From an uncultured Bacilli bacterium (lineage in GTDB: Bacteria; Bacillota_I; Bacilli_A; RF39; UBA660): a stretch of 5,852 nt of DNA. The stretch is taken from the NCBI GenBank assembly GCA_947629115.1, contig CANRCL010000073.1:1-5852 (forward strand). Direction: 5' to 3'. A program made the translations under genes and the position numbers. Under the pieces are notes generated by a model. That model had not been told where the DNA came from and did no database searches. It was given only the letters and a program-made list of their open reading frames with translations. Positions 1-4,609 of this stretch are shown here, one piece after another (positions within the stretch are counted from its first letter, which is position 1; each line of letters opens with the position of its first letter).

Positions 1-44
1 AAAAGAAAATATATAGAAAAATATAGATAAATAAAAGAAAAAAC

Positions 45-77
45 AGGTAGTTTGTATATAAACTATGCACACTACCT
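45..77 (+). promoter_or_regulatory. Stem-loop in the glyS leader, or terminator of an upstream gene
   Basis: AGGTAGT (45-51) is the exact reverse complement of ACTACCT (71-77). After one T/C mismatch the stem continues as 53-58 with 64-69 (one G-U pair), leaving a five-base loop at 59-63. An A-rich run precedes it and only TTTGCTT follows, so it is a poor intrinsic terminator on the + strand. It could end transcription of a gene left of the window, or act as a leader structure for glyS, whose ribosome site starts eight bases downstream. The 44 visible bases upstream contain no T-box core, so a glycine T-box is not supported here. Confidence 0.45.
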
Positions 78-84
78 TTGCTTA

Positions 85-92
85 AAAGGAGG
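85..92 (+). promoter_or_regulatory. Ribosome binding site that fixes the glyS start
   Basis: AAAGGAGG lies six bases before ATG 99. It falls inside the longer reading frame that opens at TTG 78, so translation should start at ATG 99 and not at that TTG. The core can pair with upstream CCTTT at 75-79. Confidence 0.85.
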
Positions 93-98
93 AATGTT

Positions 99-1484
99 AT
101 GGAAAATGAAAGAAAAGTAGAGATGGAAGAATTAGTTAATTATGCTAAACAATATGGTTTTATCTATCAAGGAAGTGAAATATATGGTGGTCTTGCTAAT
201 GCTTGGGATTATGGCCCTTTAGGAAGTTTACTTAAACAAAATATCAAAAATATTTGGTGGAAAAAATTTATTCAAGAAAGTCCTTATAATTATGGATTAG
301 ATTCAGCCATTTTAATGAATCCAAAAGTATGGGTTGCATCAGGTCATGTCACAAATTTTGCCGACCCTTTAATTGATTGTAAACATTGTAAAAGTCGTTA
401 TCGGGCTGATAAACTTTTAGAAGACGCTACTAATGGGGAAATAACAGGTGAGGGCTTAAGTGATAAAGAATTAGTAGAGATAATAAAAGAAAAAGATATT
501 GCTTGTCCAAAATGTGGAAGTAAAGAATTTACCGATATTCGTAAATTTAATCTTTTATTTGAAACTAGTCAAGGAGTTACTGAAGAGGCTAAAAGTAAAA
601 TCTATTTAAGAGGAGAAACGGCTCAAGGAATATTTGTTAATTTTAAAAATGTAGAAAGGAGTATGCGGGCTAAATTACCTTTTGGTATTGGCCAATATGG
701 TAAAAGTTTTCGGAATGAAATAACGCCAGGAAATTTTATTTTTCGGACGAGAGAATTTGAACAAATGGAATTAGAATTTTTTTGTAAACCAGATACTGAT
801 TTAGAATGGTTTGGTTTTTGGAAAAATTATTGTTTAGATTTTTTAAAATTAATTGGTTTAAAGAAAGAAAATTTAAGATATCGTGACCATAAAAAAGAAG
901 AATTAGCCTTTTATAGTAAAGCCACAACAGATATTGAATATTTATTTCCCTTTGGTTGGGGAGAACTTTGGGGTATTGCTGATCGAACTAATTATGATTT
1001 AAAAGTTCATATGGAACATTCTGGTGAAGATTTAAGATATTTAGACCCGGAAACTAATGAAAAATATTTACCTTATGTTATTGAACCATCAGTTGGAGTT
1101 GACCGCTTGTTATTATGTTTATTAATTGATGCTTACCATAAAGAATTAGTTGATGATGAAGAAAGATTAGTTTTAAAATTGCATCCTGCTTTAGCCCCAA
1201 TAAAAGCCATAATTCTTCCTTTAGTAAAAAAACTTCATAGTACTAAAGCAAATGAAATATATACTAATTTAGTTAAATATTTTCCTTGTTCTTATGATGA
1301 GTCTGGTTCAATTGGCAAAAGATATCGCCGGAGTGATGCGATTGGAACACCTTTTACTATTACTGTAGATGATAATACTTTAAATGATAAAACTGTTACT
1401 ATTAGAAATCGTGACACGATGGAACAAATAACTTTAAAAATTGATGAAATAAAAGATTATATTGAGAGTAAAATAGTCTTGTAA
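99..1484 (+). CDS. glyS: Glycyl-tRNA synthetase, alpha2 (single-chain) type
   Basis: This is the class II synthetase that charges tRNA-Gly with glycine in the cytoplasm, using ATP. The 461 residues match the single-chain homodimer form (about 460 in Staphylococcus), not the split alpha2beta2 GlyQ/GlyS enzyme of B. subtilis. Visible marks are the early segment [13 protein letters not shown] (30-42); two cysteine pairs C94-x2-C97 and C136-x2-C139, suggesting a zinc site in the insertion; RGETAQ (171-176); motif 2 with FRNE (204-207) and FRTREFEQ (215-222); motif 3 with GVDR (333-336); and a C-terminal anticodon-binding domain from about residue 358. ATG 99 is chosen because AAAGGAGG sits six bases upstream. 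Five arginines use CGG, including the motif 2 arginine R205. No terminator separates it from sepF, so the two are probably co-transcribed. The identification is secure. Confidence 0.97.
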   Translation: MENERKVEMEELVNYAKQYGFIYQGSEIYGGLANAWDYGPLGSLLKQNIKNIWWKKFIQESPYNYGLDSAILMNPKVWVASGHVTNFADPLIDCKHCKSRYRADKLLEDATNGEITGEGLSDKELVEIIKEKDIACPKCGSKEFTDIRKFNLLFETSQGVTEEAKSKIYLRGETAQGIFVNFKNVERSMRAKLPFGIGQYGKSFRNEITPGNFIFRTREFEQMELEFFCKPDTDLEWFGFWKNYCLDFLKLIGLKKENLRYRDHKKEELAFYSKATTDIEYLFPFGWGELWGIADRTNYDLKVHMEHSGEDLRYLDPETNEKYLPYVIEPSVGVDRLLLCLLIDAYHKELVDDEERLVLKLHPALAPIKAIILPLVKKLHSTKANEIYTNLVKYFPCSYDESGSIGKRYRRSDAIGTPFTITVDDNTLNDKTVTIRNRDTMEQITLKIDEIKDYIESKIVL

Positions 1485-1540
1485 AAATGCTATTTATTTG
1501 ATAGAATAAGGATGTAGTTTAGAATAAATGGAGGATAATT

Positions 1541-1951
1541 ATGGCACTTGGTAAATTAAAAAATTTATTTAAAGATGATGAAGATTTAGAAAATATGGAA
1601 ACTGACGACGAATATTATTCTGTATCTGAAAGTGAAGCCTTAAAAGATGCAGATAAAGTTGGTAATAAAATGATTCTTTTAGAACCAAGGAGTTTTTCAG
1701 AAGCCCAAGCAATTGCGGACCATTTAAAAAATCGTAATAGTGTAGTTGTTAATTTAAAAAGAGTGACTTCACCACAAGCAAAAAGAATTATTGACTTTTT
1801 AAGTGGTTGTATTTATGCAATAACTGGTAATATGCAAAAAATTGGTGTTGGTATATATTTATGTACACCAAAAAATGTTAATGTTCAAGGTAAAATAACT
1901 GATGATAATGAAAAAGCAAAAAATGGGGCTGAAGACGAATTAGAATATTAA
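1541..1951 (+). CDS. sepF: Cell division protein SepF (FtsZ membrane anchor)
   Basis: SepF binds the C-terminal tail of FtsZ and tethers Z-ring filaments to the membrane, where it also helps septum formation. The 136 residues have the family layout: a short amphipathic N-terminus (MALGKLKNLF, 1-10) fitting the membrane-targeting helix, an acidic linker to about residue 40, and the SepF core domain at about 43-118. In the core, ILLEPRSFSEAQAIADHLKN (45-64), then VVVNLKR, QAKRIIDFLSG, and IGVGIYLCTP (101-110) closely follow the B. subtilis protein as I remember it. B. subtilis SepF is about 150 residues, so this one is slightly short in the linker and tail. TGGAGG at 1529-1534 lies six bases before the ATG. 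It is followed 19 bases later by divIVA, but the usual ylmG and ylmH genes are absent between them. Confidence 0.95.
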   Translation: MALGKLKNLFKDDEDLENMETDDEYYSVSESEALKDADKVGNKMILLEPRSFSEAQAIADHLKNRNSVVVNLKRVTSPQAKRIIDFLSGCIYAITGNMQKIGVGIYLCTPKNVNVQGKITDDNEKAKNGAEDELEY

Positions 1952-1957
1952 AAGAAT

Positions 1958-1966
1958 GGTTGTGAT
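1958..1966 (+). promoter_or_regulatory. Weak, degenerate ribosome site for divIVA
   Basis: GGTTGTGAT matches the consensus GGAGGTGAT in seven of nine bases but has lost the strong GGAGG core. It is the only candidate before TTG 1971. A weak site with a TTG start suggests low translation of divIVA relative to sepF, or coupling to upstream translation. Confidence 0.45.
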
Positions 1967-1970
1967 TTAG

Positions 1971-2402
1971 TTGAGAAAATTTACTAATAGTTTTCCAGGA
2001 TATAATAAAGGCGAAGTTAATTCTTTTGTTCAAAATGTGACAACAGAATATGAAAGTATGTTAAATAACTTAAAAGATAGAGATAAAGAAATAGAAAGTT
2101 TAAAACAAGAATTAAGTCGCTATAAAAATTTAGAAAACACTTTAAATCGAGCAATTTTAATTGCTGAAGAATCTAGTCAAAACATTAAAAAATCATCTAT
2201 TGAAGAGGGAAGAGTTATTGTTGAAGAAGCCAAAAGAAATGCTTCAAGAATAATTAATAATGCTTTAATTAGAGCCGAAAAAGTGGAAACAGAAGCAACT
2301 AAATTACAAAAACAAGTAAGAGATTATAAGAGAAAATATAAAGATTTATTAGAAGAACAACTTAATGATATTGAAAGAATGGAAATTGATAAACTAGTGT
2401 AG
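1971..2402 (+). CDS. divIVA: DivIVA-family pole and division-site protein
   Basis: DivIVA is a coiled-coil scaffold that gathers at negatively curved membrane (septa and poles) and recruits partners. The 143 residues begin with the lipid-binding domain, KFTNSFPGYNKGEVNSFV (3-20), aligning with KTFTKSFRGYDEDEVNEFL of B. subtilis. A long charged coiled coil fills most of the rest, with the conserved stretch ENTLNRAILIAEES (about 55-68) and a RIINNAL segment near 93-99. The start is forced: TAG at 1968-1970 is in frame and touches TTG 1971, so the N-terminus is about nine residues shorter than in B. subtilis (164 residues in total). F8 matches the membrane-inserting F17, but the adjacent R18 is replaced by P9. 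The gene ends inside its own terminator. GpsB, a shorter relative, is less likely given the length and the central coiled-coil match. Confidence 0.92.
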   Translation: MRKFTNSFPGYNKGEVNSFVQNVTTEYESMLNNLKDRDKEIESLKQELSRYKNLENTLNRAILIAEESSQNIKKSSIEEGRVIVEEAKRNASRIINNALIRAEKVETEATKLQKQVRDYKRKYKDLLEEQLNDIERMEIDKLV

Positions 2403-2421
2403 TCTTCTACACTTTTTCTTT
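2396..2421 (+). terminator. Intrinsic terminator overlapping the divIVA stop codon
   Basis: AGTGTAG (2396-2402) pairs perfectly with CTACACT (2407-2413) around a TCTT loop, followed by the T-rich run TTTTTCTTT (2413-2421). The divIVA stop TAG (2400-2402) is the end of the left arm. It should end the glyS-sepF-divIVA transcript. Confidence 0.85.
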
Positions 2422-2447
2422 ACTATCTTTTTAAATAATAGTATACT
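2419..2447 (+). promoter_or_regulatory. Candidate sigma-A promoter for cdsA-rseP
   Basis: TTTACT (2419-2424, four of six to TTGACA) and TATACT (2442-2447, five of six to TATAAT) are separated by exactly 17 bases. A start near 2454 would leave about 26 untranslated bases before the cdsA ATG, enough to hold GGAGG at 2470-2474. Its position straight after a terminator supports it. The arms of a 7-base inverted repeat, TACTATC (2421-2427) and GATAGTA (2449-2455), cover the -35 box and the predicted start. Confidence 0.55.
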
Positions 2448-2479
2448 TGATAGTAGAATATAATTGTATGGAGGTATTA

Positions 2480-3280
2480 ATGAAAGATTTAAAAATTAGA
2501 ATTATAAGTATAGTAGTAGCCCTTATAATTTTAATACCAATTATATATATAGGTGGTTTTCCTTTTGCTATTGCATCTGGCGTTTTAAGCATTTTGGCTT
2601 ATAAAGAAATTTTAGATTTAAAAAAATCTCATAAAGAGATACCCTTTATTGCTTCTTTATGTGGCCTTATATCTTTGCTTTATTTAGTACTTGGCAATTA
2701 TGGTGTTAATACTTTAGATTATGCAGTTAGTTTTTCGCGGCTTTTAATACCTTTTATATTAGTTCTATTACCAACTGTTTTATATAATAAAAAAGAATAT
2801 TTAACTACTGATGCTTTTTATTTATTAGGTACTATATATTTAATCGGTTTTCTTTTTAATTTATTAATTTTAATTCGTAATATTAATCTTAATTTATTAA
2901 TTTATTTATTAAGTGTAACAATTTTTACAGATATATTTGCTTATTTAATAGGATGTTTAATTGGTAAAAATAAATTAAAACCAACAATTAGCCCGAATAA
3001 AACTTGGGAAGGAACAATTGCAGGGTTAATCGGAGGGAGTTTAGTATCTTTAATAATTTATCATAATTTAATTGCGCCGATTAATTTTAAAGTAGTTTGT
3101 TTATCAATAATATTATCTATTGTAGGGCAAATTGGTGATTTATTTTATAGTAAAATTAAACGGGAAAATGAAATTAAAGATTTTTCTAATATTATGCCTG
3201 GACATGGCGGCATATTAGATAGATTAGATAGTTTATCATTTGTAATATTTACGTATGTAGTAATAATTTGGTTCATATAA
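2480..3280 (+). CDS. cdsA: Phosphatidate cytidylyltransferase (CDP-diacylglycerol synthase)
   Basis: CdsA is an integral membrane enzyme that joins phosphatidic acid and CTP to give CDP-diacylglycerol, the precursor of phosphatidylglycerol and cardiolipin. The 266 residues are normal for the family and mostly hydrophobic, with several membrane helices (for example about 8-24, 53-72, 86-102, 115-132, 138-160, 180-196, 206-221 and 252-266). The C-terminal signature is intact: S224-x2-K227-R228, K233-D234, then PGHGG (240-244) and D247-R248-x-D250. SPNKTWEG (171-178) and D151 are further conserved points. ATG 2480 is chosen because GGAGG (2470-2474) lies five bases upstream; in-frame starts at 2447 and 2468 lie before or inside that site. 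rseP follows after 16 bases. In many Firmicutes uppS precedes cdsA and dxr follows it; neither is here. Confidence 0.96.
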   Translation: MKDLKIRIISIVVALIILIPIIYIGGFPFAIASGVLSILAYKEILDLKKSHKEIPFIASLCGLISLLYLVLGNYGVNTLDYAVSFSRLLIPFILVLLPTVLYNKKEYLTTDAFYLLGTIYLIGFLFNLLILIRNINLNLLIYLLSVTIFTDIFAYLIGCLIGKNKLKPTISPNKTWEGTIAGLIGGSLVSLIIYHNLIAPINFKVVCLSIILSIVGQIGDLFYSKIKRENEIKDFSNIMPGHGGILDRLDSLSFVIFTYVVIIWFI

Positions 3281-3296
3281 GGAGAGTGATTACATT

Positions 3297-4349
3297 ATGT
3301 GGATATTAACTTTATTATTATTTATCTTTATTTTAGGAATTATTGTTTTAATTCACGAATTAGGACATTTTTTATGGGCTAAAAAATTTGGTGTTTACAT
3401 TTATGAATTTTCCATAGGAATGGGTCCTGTAATATTTTCTAAAAAAGGTAAAAAAGATGGAATAACTTACAATATTCGAGCATTACCTATTGGTGGTTTT
3501 GTATCAATGGCTGGTGAAGTCTATGAAGATGATAAAAAAATACCCAAGGATAAATGCTTATGTAATAAACCTATTTGGCAAAGAATAATTGTAATGGCTG
3601 CTGGAGTTATCAACAACTTTATTTTAGCATTAGTACTTTTATTTGTGATGGCTTTATTTTGGGGAAGTCAATCACTAGAACCTAAAATTGAATCAGTTGA
3701 AGAAAATTACCCTATGGCAAATGAGGGAATAGTTAAAGGCGATGTTATTGTAGCCATTAATGATAAACATATAACAACTTGGGATGAGGCTCAAATACTT
3801 TTATATTATAAAAATGATAAGGATTATTATAAATTTACAATAAGACATGAAAATGGTGAAGAAGAAGATTATAAATTAAAACAAAAAGAAAAAATTAATG
3901 AAGATGGTTCTAAATCTTATGTTTTTGGAGTAGTTATTAGTCAAGAAGAAACACATGGTTTATTAAATAAAATAAGATATGCTTTTGAAAAATTCTATGC
4001 TGTTGTTTCTTCTATGTGGTTAACAATTGCTGGATTAGTAACGGGCAAAATTTCTTTGGATGCTTTATCAGGTCCAGTTGGAATTTATACAGTAGTTGGA
4101 GAAACAGCCAAAATGGGAATCGATTATGTAATTTATTTAATTGCTTATTTATCTATTAATGTAGGAGTTATTAATATTTTACCATTCCCAGCCTTTGATG
4201 GAGGAAGAATTTTCTTCTTATTAATCGAAAAAATAAAAGGTAGTCCAGTTAATCAAAATTTTGAAAATTGGTGTCATACCATTGGATTTATTCTGTTAAT
4301 GATTTTAATTTTATTTGTTTCCATTAATGATATTATAAAACTATTTTAG
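3297..4349 (+). CDS. rseP: RseP/RasP-type site-2 intramembrane zinc metalloprotease
   Basis: This family cleaves transmembrane segments of anti-sigma factors, leftover signal peptides and some division proteins (RasP in B. subtilis). The 350 residues show the family order: a first membrane helix carrying the zinc motif H20-E21-L-G-H24, a loop with RALPIGGFVSMAGE (61-74), a second helix around 98-120, a PDZ domain at about 128-215, then GPVGIY (259-264), and NILPFPAFDGGR (293-304) whose D301 should be the third zinc ligand, with a final helix at about 329-347. All catalytic residues are present. The segment usually read as AGPxxNF is AGVINNF here (102-108), so proline is replaced by valine. 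AAGGAG at 3279-3284 lies 12 bases before the ATG, a rather long spacing, and overlaps the cdsA stop codon. Co-transcription with cdsA is very likely. Confidence 0.95.
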   Translation: MWILTLLLFIFILGIIVLIHELGHFLWAKKFGVYIYEFSIGMGPVIFSKKGKKDGITYNIRALPIGGFVSMAGEVYEDDKKIPKDKCLCNKPIWQRIIVMAAGVINNFILALVLLFVMALFWGSQSLEPKIESVEENYPMANEGIVKGDVIVAINDKHITTWDEAQILLYYKNDKDYYKFTIRHENGEEEDYKLKQKEKINEDGSKSYVFGVVISQEETHGLLNKIRYAFEKFYAVVSSMWLTIAGLVTGKISLDALSGPVGIYTVVGETAKMGIDYVIYLIAYLSINVGVINILPFPAFDGGRIFFLLIEKIKGSPVNQNFENWCHTIGFILLMILILFVSINDIIKLF

Positions 4350-4377
4350 ATGTGCATTGAGTCACATCTTTTTCTTT
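4348..4377 (+). terminator. Intrinsic terminator overlapping the rseP stop codon
   Basis: AGATGTG (4348-4354) pairs perfectly with CACATCT (4363-4369) around an eight-base loop, followed by TTTTTCTTT (4369-4377). The rseP stop TAG (4347-4349) supplies the first two bases of the stem. It should end the cdsA-rseP transcript and isolate the tRNA downstream. Confidence 0.85.
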
Positions 4378-4414
4378 AGTGAAAAGTAAGTGTCTATAAG
4401 TAAAGATATTGTCA

Positions 4415-4437
4415 ATAAAATTACGTAATAATTTTAT
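4415..4437. repeat. AT-rich inverted repeat just upstream of the tRNA promoter
   Basis: ATAAAATTA (4415-4423) and TAATTTTAT (4429-4437) are perfect reverse complements around CGTAA. The central ATTACGTAAT (4420-4429) is itself a perfect palindrome. The element ends eight bases before the -10 box and covers where a -35 box would lie. It could be an operator or an UP-like AT tract; in such AT-rich DNA chance is also possible. Confidence 0.4.
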
Positions 4438-4442
4438 AAATG

Positions 4443-4451
4443 TGCTATAAT
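4443..4451 (+). promoter_or_regulatory. Extended -10 promoter of tRNA-Arg
   Basis: TGC followed by TATAAT (4446-4451) is a perfect extended -10 element. No convincing -35 box lies 16-19 bases upstream, which an extended -10 can compensate for. The usual start, seven bases after the hexamer, is G4458, the first base of the mature tRNA and the only purine in 4455-4460. Confidence 0.7.
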
Positions 4452-4457
4452 ATATTT

Positions 4458-4534
4458 GTTCTTGTAGCTCAGGTGGATAGAGCGTACGCCTCCGACGCGT
4501 AAGGCCGAGGGTTCGAATCCCTCCAAGAACACCA
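4458..4534 (+). tRNA. tRNA-Arg, anticodon CCG, CCA encoded
   Basis: The full cloverleaf folds without mismatch. The acceptor stem pairs GTTCTTG (4458-4464) with CAAGAAC (4524-4530). The D stem is GCTC/GAGC (4467-4470 with 4480-4483). The anticodon stem is TACGC/GCGTA (4485-4489 with 4497-4501). The variable loop is five bases (4502-4506), and the T stem is GAGGG/CCCTC (4507-4511 with 4519-4523) with loop TTCGAAT. The anticodon is CCG at 4492-4494, reading CGG. A20 (4477) and C35 (4493) agree with known arginine identity elements. A discriminator A (4531) is followed by genomically encoded CCA. CGG is used at least seven times in the neighbouring glyS and cdsA genes. No terminator follows, so the transcript may read into the next gene. 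Confidence 0.97.
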
Positions 4535-4540
4535 TATTAA

Positions 4541-4568
4541 TTGACAATTCAAAATTATTGTGTATAAT
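4541..4568 (+). promoter_or_regulatory. Strong sigma-A promoter for the lipoprotein gene
   Basis: TTGACA (4541-4546) and TATAAT (4563-4568) are both perfect consensus hexamers, 16 bases apart. The start should fall near 4575, about 35 bases before TTG 4610. The -35 box begins seven bases after the tRNA CCA and sits inside the pseudo-palindrome AATTG-A-CAATT (4539-4549), which could bind a regulator. Confidence 0.8.
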
Positions 4569-4592
4569 AACATTCAATATTTTATGTAAAAC

Positions 4593-4599
4593 GAGAGGG
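4593..4599 (+). promoter_or_regulatory. Ribosome site that favours TTG 4610 over TTG 4601
   Basis: GAGAGGG is the only purine-rich site before the gene. It is ten bases from TTG 4610 but only one base from TTG 4601, so the later start is preferred. That start also gives a typical MKK signal-peptide opening. Confidence 0.6.
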
Positions 4600-4609
4600 T
4601 TTGATTATA

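Noticed and set aside
78..98. Longer glyS reading frame beginning at TTG 78
   Set aside because: The strong ribosome site AAAGGAGG (85-92) lies inside this extension and is correctly spaced for ATG 99. The extra residues resemble no GlyRS N-terminus, and TTG 78 overlaps the end of a hairpin.
1..98. Glycine T-box or glycine riboswitch before glyS
   Set aside because: The visible leader lacks the T-box core (AGGGTGG-like) and any recognisable glycine aptamer. Only short stems are present, and sequence left of the window cannot be judged.
736..927. 63-residue open frame on the - strand
   Set aside because: It lies antisense inside the conserved core of glyS, has no convincing ribosome site, and its composition is that expected from the reverse of AT-rich coding sequence.
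1498..1525. Possible sepF promoter, TTGATA with TAGAAT 16 bases apart
   Set aside because: The start would fall near 1532, inside the sepF ribosome site (1529-1534), so the product would lack a usable site. Co-transcription from glyS is simpler.
2459..2464. Perfect TATAAT closer to cdsA
   Set aside because: No -35 box stands at the right distance, and the start near 2471 would cut into the GGAGG site at 2470-2474. TTTACT/TATACT with 17-base spacing fits better.
4409..4440. Alternative tRNA promoter with TTGTCA as the -35 box
   Set aside because: TTGTCA (4409-4414) is 31 bases from the strong TATAAT and 20 bases from TATAAA (4435-4440); neither spacing suits sigma-A.
4458..4534. tRNA-Arg 3' end as an integration site for a mobile element
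   Set aside because: No integrase gene and no repeat of the tRNA 3' end appears between 4535 and 5852, so there is no direct evidence of an island.
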